The notes beneath the pieces are model-generated. The model was not told the origin of the DNA, ran no database searches, and saw nothing but the letters and a program-made list of their open reading frames with translations. A stretch of 64,000 nt of DNA from Sorghum bicolor (Eukaryota > Streptophyta > Magnoliopsida > Poales > Poaceae). A program made the position numbers and the translations under genes. Every line of letters begins with the position of its first letter. The stretch's first letter is position 1. Shown here in pieces: positions 1 to 15,455 of this stretch. The stretch lies in contig NC_012878.2 of assembly GCF_000003195.3 (NCBI RefSeq), forward strand, positions 11,663,144 to 11,727,143, in the 5' to 3' direction.

Positions 1-2505
1 AGCAATATTATTATGCATACATGCTGGTGCATATGTTTTGATGTGATTTTTGCTCGTTGCTCCTTTATGTGTTGAGTGAGCAAAGTTTTTAAAATGCGTT
101 TAGTAGATCGATCTTCCTCGTTGACCAGTACGTCTTTATCTTTATCAACCAAATTTCTTGTTTCTCAACTCAAGTTTTTATTAGGAGCTTCCTAAAATAT
201 TTTCTTTGTCACTCAAAGCACTTCTTTGAGTTCCTCGTCCATCAAGCAACCTCTACAAACTTTTCGGAAATTTTTCCATCTTTTGTTCTCACTTTTCTAT
301 GAGTATAAAACTAATTTTTAGATGCCCCAAATTATCTCATCACGAGCTCTAAATACATTTGGATTCCTCATGTTCTATAATATCTCTGAGAATTGTTCCC
401 AAATTTTTGGAGCTTTCGGAGTATTTTTCGTGGCTTAACTACTAATTCTAGACTTTTCTAAAATTATTTTATCAATGAAAATAATTAATTCCGAAAATAA
501 TAAATCTCTTATTATTTTTCTAACGTCAAAGCCCATAATAAATCCCAAAAACCATGTATTTATTTTAGTAATGGGCTTTAACTTTATTTAGGCCTATTAG
601 TAAGGTGGAAGATGTATCATCAATTAGTACCATATTGCTAGTTGATCTAGATGTGAAGAGTTTTCCTCCCTATATATACGTACCGACCCTTTGGGTAAAG
701 CATACCAAAACTATCATAAGAAAAAAGTCCTCTAGTTTGGGAATCTATATGATAGTATAAATAAATTATTTTTTTTCTTTTCTAGTTTCTACGCTACCCC
801 AACAATCAGCTCTTCTTGTTCTCGAGAACCTGTCTAGTGGCTCCATAGCAAGTCCGTTAGCGTCGATAGTCGTTCGTTTTTGGCAAAGCTGCTCAATCGT
901 GTGAGTTCCATAACGGATCGCCCTTCCCAAAGCTTGGAGTTCGACGATGGCCAAATCAAAAATTCCGTGAGTCATCTACTCATTTTTCCGATTTTCCTTT
1001 CTCGTCACATCTGATGATGCTTCAGCATTTGTTTATTTATTTATTCTCTTCTGTTCTAAGTTGCTTAATTTGAATACATAATATATGTGATCGTATTTTT
1101 TTTTCTAAAAATAAAGTTTAATCTGATTAAATTATATGATATTGTTTATAGATAAAATCTGAGTAGTTTTGGCCCGGCTTTTGAAATAAATTATATTTTC
1201 ACTAATATGGTCCAAATAACTTCTCACATGGTTTTACTCAATTAAAATAAATGAAATCCGTAATATCTTTTCTCTAATAAAGTAAATCTTTGGTAGCCGT
1301 TTCTTGTTCACCGTAACTCCAATTAGCGTGTTTTCACGTCTGTGAGATCGTAGCGATGCGTAGAATCGTTTTATAACTTTTCACACTGTTTTTATATGAT
1401 TGATGTACTGTTCTAATTGTAGCCTTGTTTGCTTCGTGTATGTGGTCTCCGATTGTTTGAGTGTTGATGATCGAGTTTAGACGGTGAATAATCTGTGGTG
1501 ATCAAGAGTGCTTCAGTGATTAAGATCAGTACTTGGACAACTAGCCAGATCAGCAAGAGCATTTGGATTAAGGCAAGTATAACATTTGGGTTTTAATTCT
1601 GTGACCATGATCGTGTGACTAGATTAATGTTAAGTAATAAATGATAAAAATAACTTTTTGGCCACTTGATGATTTATCTGTAAGTGATAACCGGGACAAC
1701 AGTGCAACCATGAGGGCTATAATGGCTCTGGCTTTAGCTCAATATGAAGACGTTTTCTAGCTTGTTAGCGGTTACCCGAAAGGGCGCTAGAGGGGCTGAA
1801 CCGTTTTGGGTATAGTGCGAGCCCCTGTCCTTATGTGTATAGGCTGCGTGTCATTGTGCCGTTTGGAAGGGGGGTATCTATATCTACGCGCAAAGGAAAC
1901 CTTGCGGCCCTAACATGTTAGACGAACTTTTGAAAGGCTTCATAGTGATCCCTGCCGACCTTCCTTGGATGTTGGTTAAGAAGCTGATCACCTCGGGCGA
2001 AAGGGTAAATCATGACTCATGGGTAAAGATGTACAACCTCTGCAGAGTGTTAAAACTAGTATACTAGCCGAGCTCACGGTCAGGAGTGGCCTTAGGGACT
2101 TCTACATTAAGGGTGATGAATCTTGTGTGTTAAATATGTTCATTGTTTATTGTTTAATGCTTTACATTATTTATGTCACATTGATCATGAGATTGTGGGA
2201 GCTATACAATCTAGTTGCTATACTTGTGGAGTTCGACATGGACTCACTCTTGCTATTTCCCCAAACCTCAGGAGAAGTTTAGGCTTGTGATCAACCAGTC
2301 AGTTGGATCATGTAGAGAGAAGTTAATACCCGGAGTTTGGAGTTGTCTATCCGCTGTTTTCTATCAAAGGTTATCTCTTTTATATTATGTACGTTATATA
2401 ATTTATGCATTGTCTTTTGATATTACCCCTTATTTGTAGCTATATGTGAGATTTGGCTTCTAAGACTCACATATGGTGGTTTTCTTCTTAAAATCGGGTA
2501 TTACA
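1..2505 (+). repeat. 5' LTR of element 0 (partial)
   Basis: This stretch aligns base for base with 3590-6101, with scattered substitutions and small indels. It ends in ...GGGTATTACA immediately before the primer site. A 69-codon antisense ORF occurs identically in both LTRs (766-975 and 4355-4564) and is a by-product of the repeat rather than a gene. About 2.5 kb of non-coding LTR with no other feature I can support. Confidence 0.9.
670..678 (+). promoter_or_regulatory. Candidate TATA box in 5' LTR of element 0
   Basis: TATATATAC follows a pyrimidine stretch in the middle of the LTR and is repeated at 4260-4268 in the other LTR. Position and composition fit a U3 promoter. No transcript evidence is available. 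Confidence 0.45.
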
Positions 2506-2508
2506 AAG

Positions 2509-2520
2509 TGGTATCAGAGC
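2509..2520 (+). other. Primer binding site (initiator-Met tRNA type), element 0
   Basis: TGGTATCAGAGC lies three bases after the LTR end. It is the usual complement of the 3' end of plant initiator tRNA-Met used by many plant LTR retrotransposons. Confidence 0.9.
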
Positions 2521-3465
2521 AATGCTGACTGTAGGACGCAAGCGTAGTTAGTAATTGGCCGTCTTAAAGTTTTGAAATTGTTACAAAATCCTTGTTCTAT
2601 AAACCTTGATATTTTTCTCTGCACTATATCCTTTCCATTGCTATTCATATTTACCTTGTTGCTTATTTTAAAAGTACTTGTTCTCATATTTACTTCTTGA
2701 TTTGGTATGCTTTTAGAATCTTCTCTTACCACCTGCTTACGTAGTTGAAAGGGAATCTTAGGATCTTACCCTTAATATGAAGAGAACGATAGTATCGCAA
2801 GTTGACTTGTTTGACGTGTGAACCTTTAATGCTTAGTTGGTTTGTCATTATGCTTATGCTTGATTTGGATCTTTGTAATGAGTGCAATGATCTTGTGAGT
2901 TTCTTCACAATTTCATCTAGTTTATAGGCTTAAGGTATAAGGATTAATGAAATAAGTAGTTGGGTTTGGCTATCTCTTGTTTCTATCCCTTGCTGATTTC
3001 TGGAGCAGTTTGCAATAATACTGGTGTATCTAAAGGTCCGATCGTGTAAAGTTTATCAAATTTTTCTGGGAATAACTAGACTTCAAGATCTTTCCCTGAC
3101 CGCAAGAATCACCCTCATATCTATTATAGTTTGGAAGTTACAAAAATCACAAGATAATACAGATGTGCTGTCCAGAATCTGGACCAGCTTGGATGAAGAG
3201 ACTCGGTACAGCGAATTTAAAAGACTATATGATGTGTAGCGTCTAAAAAGGATATGAGAAATAAGTTTAAAGAAGGATCGTACCTACTACACTAGGTGTC
3301 TCGTTAATATTTTAGGAATACTTGAGAGGCTACTTAGAGTAGAGAGTAGAATCATTGCTATGAAGATATAACTACTCAAGAAAGTGAACAAGATTCATAA
3401 TCTACGTCTCTTTGATAACCGTCTTCCGAATCTCGAGGACGAGATTCATCTCAAGGGGGTAGAAT
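2521..3465 (+). other. Short non-coding interior of element 0
   Basis: Only small unrelated ORFs occur here, the longest 71 codons, and I see no retroviral motif. The right end carries a CTCGAGGACGAGATTC box followed by the purine tract AAGGGGGTAGAA at 3453-3464, directly before the 3' LTR. A very similar box precedes the 3' LTR of the Tekay element at 55040-55080 on the minus strand. Confidence 0.75.
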
Positions 3466-6101
3466 TGTAACATCCTAAAATTTACTCCTTTTGAAATATA
3501 GATAAAATTATTTAATTTTATATTTTTGTGCTCATGAAAATATAGGAAAAATAATATTTTTTATTAAATTAAAATTTATCATAAGGCTTAGCAATATTAT
3601 TATGCATACATGCTGGTGCATATGTTTTGATGTGATGTTTGCTCGTTGCTCCTTTATGTGTTGAGTGAGCAAAGTTTTTAAAATGCGTTTAGTAGATCGA
3701 TCTTCCTCGTTGACCAGTACGTCTTTATCTTTATCAACCAAATTTCTTGTTTCTCAACTCAAGTTTTTATTAGGAGCTTCCTAAAATATTTTCTTTGTCA
3801 CTCAAAGCAATTCTTTTAGTTCCTCGTCCATCAAGAAACCTCTACAAACTTTTCGGAAATTTTTCCATCTTTTGTTCTCACTTTTCTATGAGCATAAAAC
3901 TAATTTTTAGATGCCCCAAATTATCTCGTCACGAGCTCTAAATACATTTGGATTCCTCATGTTCTATAATATCTCTGAGAATTGTTCCCAAATTTTTGGA
4001 GCTTTCAGAGTATTTTTCGTGGCTTAACTACTAATTCTAGACTTTTCTAAAATTATTTTATCAATGAAAATAATTAATTCCGAAAATAATAAATCTCTTA
4101 TTATTTTTCTAACGTCAAAGCCCATAATAAATCTCAAAAACCATGTATTTATTTTAGTAATGGGCTTTAACTTTATTTAGGCCTATTAGTAAGGTGGAAG
4201 ATGTATCATCAATTAGTACCATATTGCTAGTTGATCTAGATGTGAAGAGTTTTCCTCCCTATATATACGTACCGACCCTTTGGGTAAAGCATACCAAAAC
4301 TATCATAAGAAAAAAGTCCCCTAGTTTGGGAATCTATATGATAGTATAAATAAATTATTTTTTTTCTTTTCTAGTTTCTACGCTACCCCAACAATCAGCT
4401 CTTCTTGTTCTCGAGAACCTGTCTAGTGGCTCCATAGCAAGTCCGTTAGCGTCGATAGTCGTTCGTTTTTGGCAAAGCTGCTCAATCGTGTGAGTTCCAT
4501 AACGGATCGCCCTTCCCAAAGCTTGGAGTTCGACGATGGCCAAATCAAAAATTCCGTGAGTCATCTACTCATTTTTCCGATTTTCCTTTCTCGTCACATC
4601 TGATGATGCTTCAGCATTTGTTTATTTATTTATTCTCTTCTGTTCTAAGTTGCTTAATTTGAATACATAATATATGTGATCGTATTTTTTTTCTAAAAAT
4701 AAAGTTTAATCTGATTAAATTATATGATATTGTTTATAGATAAAATCTGAGTAGTTTTGGCCCGGCTTTTGAAATAAATTATATTTTGACTAATATGGTC
4801 CGAATAACTTCTCACATGGTTTTACTCAATTAAAATAAATGAAACCCGTAGTCTCTTTTCTCTAATAAAGTAAATCTTCGGTAGCCGTTTCTTGTTCACC
4901 GTAACTCCAATTAGCGTGTTTTCACGTCTGTGAGATCGTAGCGATGCGTAGAATCGTTTTATAAACTTTTCATACTGTTTTTATATGATTGGTGTACTGT
5001 TCTAATTGTAGCCTTGTTTGCTTCGTGTATGTGGTCTCCGATTGTTTGAGTGTTGATGATCGAGTTTAGACGGTGAATAATCTGTGGTGATCAAGAGTGC
5101 TTCAGTGATTAAGATCAGTACTTGGACAACTAGCAAGATCAGCAAGAGCATTTGGATTAAGGCAAGTATAACATTTGGGTTTTAATTCTGTGACCATGAT
5201 CGTGTGACTAGATTAATGTTAAGTAATAAATGATAAAAATGACTTTTTGGCCACTTGATGATTTATCTGTAAGTGATAACCGGGACAACAGTGCAACCAT
5301 GAGGGCTATAATGGCTCTGGCTTTAGCTCAGTATGAAGACCTTTTCTAGCTTGTTAGCGGTTACCCGAAAGGGCGCTAGAGGGGCTGAACTGTTTTGGGT
5401 ATAGTGCGAGCCCTGTCCTTATGTGTATAGGCTGCGCGTCATTGTGCCGTTTGGAAGGGGGTATCTATATCTGCGCGCAAAGGAAACCTTGCGGCCCGAA
5501 CATGTTAGACGAACATTTGAAAGGCTTCATAGTGATCCCTGCCGACCTTCCTTGGAAGTGGGTTAAGAGGCTGATCACCTCGGGCGAAAGGGTAAATCAT
5601 GACTCATGGGTAAAGATGTACAACCTCTGCAGAGTGTTAAAACTAGTATACTAGCCGAGCTCACGGTCAGGAGCGGCCTTAGGGACATCTACATTAAGGG
5701 TGATGAATCTTGTGTGTTAAATATGCTCTTTGTTTATTGTTTAATGCTTTACATTATTTATGTCACATTGATCATGAGATTGTGGGAGCTATACAATCTA
5801 GTTGCTATACTTGTGGAGTTCGACATGGACTCACTCTTGCTATTTCCCCCAAACCTCAGGAGAAGTTTAGGCTTGTGATCAACCAGTCAGTTGGATCCTG
5901 TAGAGAGAAGTTAATACCCGGAGTTTGGAGTTGTCTATTCGTTGTTTGCTATCAAAGGTTATCTCTTTTATATTATGTACGTTATATAATTTATGCATTG
6001 TCTTTTGATATTACCCCTTATTTGTAGCTATATGTGAGATTTGGCTTCTAAGACTCACATATGGTGCATATCTGGTTTTGTTCTTAAAATCGGGTATTAC
6101 A
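3466..6101 (+). repeat. 3' LTR of element 0
   Basis: This is a complete 2636 bp LTR running TGTAACATCC ... GGGTATTACA. It is the full-length partner of 1-2505. It contains the same TATA-like box (4260-4268). All ORFs in it are mirrored in the other LTR and look incidental. Confidence 0.9.
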
Positions 6102-6735
6102 GCCAATCCTTCCTTTATTTTTGCCAAGTTAACAAAATTGCAAAGTCTAAATGCCAAACCGTTGGATAAGTATTTTTAAGACTTTTTTTGTAAATATATG
6201 AATGCAAAGCTTATTTGTAAAACGGTTGGGGATGCTTGAGCGAACTTTCGTTGGTCTACCATATATAGAATCTGATCAAAATTGTACTAGCCAGAATCTG
6301 TAACATAGTCAATTTGCACAGAGGTGTTGCATCGAGATCCCTGAATGTTGTACGTAGGCCTGACCTCGATAAGATATCAACTGATGAACATAAGGCTCTT
6401 GAGGAGTACATGCAGAAGATTGATGAAGATGAGAAGGAACGAGCAGATCACGTAAGCTGGAGGCAACACAGCAATGTCATGACAGTCAAGGATGTCACCT
6501 TTGCTCCTCTTCAACATGAAGAGAAAACCAAAGCAACTTGTCCGTCCCCGTTACTAAGTGGTAGAGATATGTTACTTAGAACTATTTGTGATATGGTAGA
6601 CACTTGTGTGCAAAATAATATGAATATCGTGCAAGATCATTAGCTTCGACTGTTCCCTGATTTATTATGAGAGAAAAACACTGCTACCTGACAGAAAAGT
6701 ATAGCTTATAAGACAAGTGAACAGGCGGGACTAGT
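6102..6735 (+). other. Flanking DNA with an unidentified 109-codon ORF
   Basis: Single-copy-looking sequence between the LTR element and a CACTA element. An ORF at 6314-6643 is rich in Lys, Glu and Asp. It includes an acidic helix-like stretch (EEYMQKIDEDEKERADHVSW). A 3' splice-acceptor-like TTTGCACAG lies just upstream near 6320, so it could be the last exon of a broken gene. I do not recognise the family and assign no function. Confidence 0.3.
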
Positions 6736-8402
6736 CACTATAACAACAGGGATTTTTAGAGGCGGTTGGTGACTCCGGCGATTTTGCCAGCCGCCCCTAA
6801 TTAAGCAAGGGGCTACAAATGCCTGATTTGTAGGAGCGGTTGGCCAGCCGTAGCTACAAATTATTTTCCAGAAATTTGTGAATTTGAGAAAAAAAACCAA
6901 AAAAATATTTTTAATCTGATGAGCTCCAAAGTCACGTATGTTTCGCACAAAATCGCATGCTACGTGGCTGTTAGGGTTCACCCATGACCTCAGGCTCACA
7001 CAGTCCCTCCTCTAACCACCACAATACTCACTTATCCCTATATTCGATTTTATAGATTCACCACATCTAATCCTAAACCGAGCATAAATTGATTATTTGA
7101 GATCCTAAATTAATTTAAATGAAAAAATATCAACGACAAAGTTTTCTATTTTTTTAAGATCTACAACTTCTATTTTGGTTGTTTCTCCATCCGAAGTCAT
7201 TTACAAAATTTGAATTCAAATTTGAGAAGTTCAAATGTAGTTTTCCATGATAAGCTGATTTCAAATAAAAAAGTTATCAACTACAAAGTTTCATAACTTT
7301 TCGAGATTTAGAACTTTCTATTTGCTATTTGTCCATCCAAGGTCATTTAAAAATTTCAAATTTCAAACTGAAAATTCAAACATAGTTTTTGTTGACAAGA
7401 TGATTTCAAATAAAAAATCTATTAACTAGAAAGTTTCATAACTTTCCAAGACCTACAACTTTATTTTGGTCATTTCTCCATTTGAGGCCGTTTGTAAAAT
7501 TTGAGTTTCAAATTTAAGAAATTCAAATGTAGTTTTCTTTAGCAAGATTATTTCAAACGAAAAAGTTGTTAGCTACAAAGTTTTATAACTTTTCGAGACC
7601 TACAACTTTTATTTTAGTCATTTATTCATTGGACATAGTGGTAGTGACATGTTACATATCTCTCTGATAGTTTATGGAACTATAAGAGAAATATATAGAT
7701 GTTACTACCACTTTATCAGATAAAGAAATGATCAAAATAAAAGCTGTAGATCTTGATGAGTTCTACAACTTTTATGTTCTTGACTTTTTTAGCTGAAATT
7801 ATTTAGTATTCCAAAATAATGTTTGAAGTTGTCATTTTTTGAAATTAAAAATTCAAATACATAAAACACGATCACATGAAAAGATGGATAAAATAATAAA
7901 TAGAAGGACAACAAATTGATAGAGAATGAAAAATCATCAAATTTGAAGTTAGTATGAGAGAGAAAGACTAGTTACAAATTTAGCCACAGATTAAAAAGAG
8001 AAATCTGAGTTTTTTTAACAATTTCAAAATTTATTTTCAAACAATATTTAAAGTAATAAATGATTTCAAATAAAAAAGTTATAAACAACAAAGTCTCATA
8101 ACTTTTTGAGATTTTTAACTTTTATTTTGGTAATTTTCCATCCGAGGTCATTTAAAAAATTCAAATTTTAGTGTCTAATTTTTATTATTCGATATCTATC
8201 CCTACAAATCCGATTTGTAGAGACGACTGGATATTGAACCGTACAAATCAAACTATTTGTAGGGGCGGCTCGGCTGGTAGCCCCTACAAATAGATACGTA
8301 GAAGCAGCTAGTTTAGCCACTATTTGTACGACGGCTCAATATAGAGCTGCTGCGTCCCTAAAAAAAAGGAGGCGGTGCTACAAATTTTTTTATATATAGT
8401 AG
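6736..8402 (+). mobile_element. Non-autonomous CACTA-like DNA transposon
   Basis: The left end CACTATAACAACAGGG is a CACTA-type terminus. The right end near 8402 (...TATATATAGTAG) is a degenerate inverse of it. Both ends carry many short subterminal repeats around GATTTGTAGGGGCGGCT and its inverse, for example 6817-6850 and 8205-8345, as expected for transposase-binding subterminal regions. No transposase ORF is present. The exact right boundary and the 3-bp target duplication could not be resolved. Confidence 0.7.
7132..8165 (+). repeat. Degenerate ~145 bp repeat array inside the CACTA element
   Basis: Units with a shared core (ACAAAGTTTCATAACTTTT, then CTACAACTTTTATTTTGG, then CATCCGAGGTCATTT) start near 7132, 7278, 7424, 7569 and 8070. 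An inverted core copy sits near 7730-7780. Spacing between the first four is about 145 bp. The array is AT-rich and non-coding. Confidence 0.7.
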
Positions 8403-8551
8403 CCAGTGCATCTTTTGTTGCCAATGCTTTATTGTTGTTTGGCCAACGTAAAGATTTTTCTAATATTCTCATAATGCGCTCTGCAGTGAACCACCCATAC
8501 AACCAACAAGGTTGAATTTGTTGTTTGAATCAACCCAAAATTCTCATCTTA

Positions 8552-8794
8552 GGCCTTGTTTAGTTCCCAAAAAATTTTGCAAAATTTTTCAGATTCCCCG
8601 TCACATCGAATCTTTAGACACATGCATGAAGTATTAAATATAGACAAAAATAAAAACTAATTGCACAGTTTGGTCGAAATTGACGAGACGAATCTTTTGA
8701 GCCTAGTTAGTCCATGATTAGACAATATTTGTCAAATACAAACGAAAAAGCTACAGTGTCGATTTTGCAAAATATTTTGGAACTAAACAAGGCT
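8552..8794 (+). mobile_element. Tourist-like (PIF/Harbinger) MITE
   Basis: A ~243 bp element with terminal inverted repeats GGCCTTGTTTAGTTCC at the left and GGAACTAAACAAGGC at the right. The interior GACGAGACGAATCTTTTGAG is one I recognise from a very abundant sorghum and sugarcane MITE family. The 3-bp target duplication is not clearly preserved. This is one of the main reasons for inferring an Andropogoneae source. Confidence 0.85.
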
Positions 8795-10854
8795 CTGCAC
8801 ACACATACCTCAGAACCAATTGCATCAATAGTTCGGAACACCACGACCAAACAAAATCATTTGAGTAGTTTGTGAGACCAATTCATACAAATAGAAAAAG
8901 AGATGGGAATAGAGCATAAAATTGGGGTTGACTCATATAACAAGCCCATATCCTATATTTTTTTTATGCTACACTGTATCCTCATAACTTTAAAGTACTT
9001 GAATTCATTAATTCTTTGGATCGGAGAGAGCAACAAGACTACATGAGAGCATATTAGCTAGTTTATTGCATAATTGGCATCTATAGTTGCATTAATTCTG
9101 TCATAACCCAAAGTCATTCCAAATAAAAGTTTTTCTCAAACCTCCTTGATAACCTTGCATAGTCTCTCTTAGCCAAAGAATCACCACCTATTCGTCTCAA
9201 AGGCAGTCCTAGTACTTTCTACTAGGGCAAGGACTCCAGTTTGCTAATCAACCTCATCGATTCTCCCTAATCAACTCATGCAATTAAGGTCAACCTTAGT
9301 CAATCTATATTTGACTTTGAGAAGATATTAGAGATAGTTGCGAAGTATCCTTCCCAACCTCTCTAAAGGTGTTTATCAACCCCTAGAGAAAGACCAAGGA
9401 CTCCATAGTCAAACTAATTTGTCTAAAATCAAATTCTCCAATTTTAGTGATCTATCAGAACATTTTGACGTATCACTTATTCAATAGAATTCAGTTCTCA
9501 GCTCATGAGCTTTCCATTGATGTCCCCTCTCCTTGACCACACATGTTAGCACGAAGTGGAGATATTTGCATGCAGAATCAAGCCCTCTCCACTCACCCTC
9601 TCACACACCATTCATTTCCATTCCTCCCCCTCTCTCCTCATATGAATAACAAGGAAGAACTAGAGAGAGAAAAGAAAGGAGAAGAAGAGAAGGAAGAAAC
9701 AGAAAAGAAAAAGAAGAAAATCAAGAGGATGCTCGGTCAGCACCACCATCTCAAGGTGAAGGTGGACATCTCCATCTTCATTTGGTGAGTTCAAGAAGAT
9801 CTCTCTTTTTTTTCTTGAAATCATCTCTCAACCATAATTCTTGAAACTCTCTATGCATGGATGCAAGAGGAAGCTTGTTAGTTGCTCCATCATCTCAAGT
9901 GTAATGCCATCTCTCATTCAACCTTCTCGCTAATCTCTTGGGTTCATCTCTAATAGCATTTATATGTTTTTTTTCAAGAAAACCATGAAAAGACCGAATC
10001 CATCTCTTTTGCTTGGAAGCAAGGATGAACAAGGTTGAATGCTTGATCTTGGTGGCCTAGAGGTCACCAAATCTCAAAGATTTAGGGTTACTATAATTTT
10101 CCATTACAATCATTATGAACTTGGTCAGTTACTATAAATTTTTGTACTTGTAGCAATGCAAGGATAGTCATTCTATATATATGTGATTGAACAGACAAGA
10201 TATATTTGGGATAGCATAGTATACAATAACAATATTGTGCAATGTAAACAATAGTTGTTATGAAAAACAAAGGAAAATTATATCATAAACAAGCAAATGG
10301 AAGTAAAATTAAGGATGTAGTCTTCATGGTGGTGAAGTTTCTTTCTTGCATTCATGAGAAATTGGAAGCATTCATGAGATCAGATCATAAACAAATCATT
10401 GGAAGTAATACAATATCTTGCAATGTTGTGGCATTCATGAAAAGGCTAAAATGATGTTGAACTTGTGTCATTCATGAAGAAATTGCAACTTAATTAACTA
10501 GCATCATTCACAAAGATATGGACACATCCTGCAAAACAAAGCACATTTTCTCGAGAGAGCCCAAGTGAGCAAGCGAGCACCAAAGATTAGTTCATACTAG
10601 ACTACGTTGTAAGTCATTAGATATAATGTCTTCTCATGTCTCATCATGATAATATTATTTTTGAACCATGCAAGAAAGCCATGTTCCAGTTTCCCCTAAA
10701 CTGGTCAAACGATGACCAATCAATTAGGAGTTCCTGATCAATATTATTACACACAGGCGACGACATATAAATCCAAATAAATAAAGTACTACATACGATA
10801 TGCAATGCGCTGATGATTCAATCTCTCACTGCACCATTCAGTCACCGGCTCTCT
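8795..10854. other. Intergenic region, no supported gene
   Basis: About 2 kb with only short ORFs. 9543-9788 encodes a Lys/Glu run derived from a purine-rich stretch (9655-9730) and is not convincing as a gene. 10340-10480 contains several copies of CATTCATGA in a loose cluster (near 10349, 10369, 10431 and 10466). The last part may include the 3' UTR of the minus-strand gene that ends at 10855. Confidence 0.6.
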
Positions 10855-14028
<3,174 letters not shown>

Positions 14029-14300
14029 GGCGGCAGTGGTATGTGCGTGGGCGGAGGTTGGCGGCGCATGCAGGCTAAGAGGGATGCGTGTGGAGCAGCA
14101 AGATGTCGGATATGTGCAGTAGTCGTGGAGTGCCTGGCCATGGACGGCGTTGCGGCGAGAGGGTATTTGTACGCCGCCAAGGGGCGGCAGTTGCCAGTTG
14201 GTGGATTTTTTACGCGCGCGCGCGAGGGGACGCGACGGTTGAAGCGGCGGCGGCGGTTTGCGCGCGCGCGCGAGACACGGGGTCACGTGTCGGAAGTTTG
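14029..14300 (-). promoter_or_regulatory. GC-rich 5' flank of the host gene with G-box and alternating CG runs
   Basis: Upstream of the ATG at 14028 the minus strand is GC-rich. It carries a perfect G-box (CACGTG, 14284-14289) and two alternating CG runs near 14213-14223 and 14259-14271. A weak TATA-like ACAAATAC sits near 14160-14170. These fit a plant promoter and 5' leader; the transcription start is not determinable. Confidence 0.4.
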
Positions 14301-14652
14301 AGTTTGGGCGCGGTTTGTTTGTAGCCATCAGATCCGCATCGAACAGCGCCGGGTGGAGGCAACGGGCAACCGCATGCATGCATGCCGGGGACTGGGTATA
14401 CATAGAAATGGATACGACACGGTATGAAGAGTAGACTAGTAGAGAAGTTTTTAGCTTTACTACATACTTTTATTACCACCAAATCTTCTAAATTCTATAA
14501 CGGGGATACAACTAATTAATAGTTACTATTGTGTGCCTAAAACTTCATCGTAGTCGTAGCTTCTACCGTTGTGTGATGGATTCACATCGGTTACTATCCA
14601 CCACACGTCGAAGCAGTAGCACCGGGACTACACCAGCAGCAGTTTAGCCCAC
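14301..14652. other. Intergenic, no feature seen
   Basis: Sequence upstream of the host gene and before the Stowaway-like MITE. I see no ORF, repeat or RNA gene that can be supported. Confidence 0.5.
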
Positions 14653-14862
14653 CTACTCCCTCGGTTCCGTTCTTCTTTTCCAAGAAGTCAAGCATAGTCA
14701 ACTTTAACTAAATTTATTTTAAATAGTATTTAATATTTATGATTTATAGTTAGTATCATTGGGTAGATTATTGTTAAATCTATTTTAATAATAAACTGAT
14801 TTAGAGATACAAATATTGCTAATGTTTTCAACAAACCTAGTCAAACTTAGAAAGTTTGACTT
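14653..14862 (+). mobile_element. Stowaway-like MITE, 3' terminal repeat missing
   Basis: Begins CTCCCTCGGTTCCGTTCTTC directly after a TA dinucleotide, the Stowaway (Tc1/mariner) target. It continues with the typical AAGTCAAGCATAGTCAAC ... CTAGTCAAACTTAGAAAG interior. The matching right-hand inverted repeat (GGAGGGAG type) is absent, so the element is truncated or decayed on that side. Confidence 0.7.
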
Positions 14863-15455
14863 ACACACACCACATAGTTGACATATATATATATACACAC
14901 TCGTTGATTGAAGGGGAGGAGCTAATTGGAGTCTTGAGATGGTCGCATAAGCCCATGGTTGAGGCTACATGCTGATATGAAGTGGATCATATAAAGCTAT
15001 GCAAGAATTGCGTTGATTACATGTGGCTTGATGGAGTCACTTTCTAGATTTATTGGGGGAATAGCTGCAGTACCTCAATATATCTCCTCCAATATCCATA
15101 TAAAAGATGGGTCCCACAAGAGTGTAAAAAAATATGAAGGAAAAGTGGTAGTTGGGATGGTCCCCATGGTATTGGGGGAGTTGTATATCTCCTTTTCTTT
15201 GAGGGGAGATGAAGAAAATATTGGTGGCCGCCAAAAAAAGAGAGAGATATTGGAGGACTGCTCGAGAAGAAAAAGTAGCATTTCTTTTCTAATATGATAA
15301 TTTTACGAGGATGAAGGGTGGTATTGGGGACTGCTAGAGATGCTCTTAGATGCTTGTGTGGCATCATCAACATATGGAGGGAGATGAAATAGAATGCGCG
15401 AGGCAAACATACATTTGTACGGCATTTTAGTTTACTGTTCTAAGAATGCGGGAGG
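14863..15455. other. Intergenic with MITE-like remnants
   Basis: No gene. Near-copies of TATTGGGG followed by an AGCTG/TGCTAGAGATG-type end occur at about 15050 and 15320, and GAGATGCTCTTA at 15337-15348 looks like the end of a small non-autonomous transposon. Paired termini could not be established. Confidence 0.3.

Larger units (their letters stand above)
1..6101 (+). mobile_element. Non-autonomous LTR retrotransposon (element 0), 5' end outside window
   Basis: Two direct copies of a long LTR (1-2505 and 3466-6101) flank an interior of only about 960 bp. The interior begins with a tRNA-iMet type primer site and ends with a purine tract against the second LTR. No gag, protease, RT or integrase motif is visible in any frame of the interior. 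The first LTR lacks about 124 bp at its 5' end because the window starts inside it. The LTR termini (TGTAACATCC...TTACA), the primer site and the purine-tract region resemble those of the Tekay element at 50725-64000, so I infer a Tekay-related non-autonomous element. The 5 bp after the 3' LTR are gccaa; the matching target duplication would lie off-window. Confidence 0.85.

Noticed and set aside
766..975. 69-codon ORF, identical at 4355-4564
   Set aside because: It sits in both LTRs of element 0; identity reflects LTR duplication, and no protein family is apparent.
2509..2520. tRNA gene fragment
   Set aside because: The 12 bases complementary to tRNA-iMet are a primer site next to an LTR; no cloverleaf is present. 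The same applies at 61048-61059.
9543..9788. Lys/Glu-rich ORF
   Set aside because: Derived from a purine-rich tract; no conserved start context, splice evidence or family.
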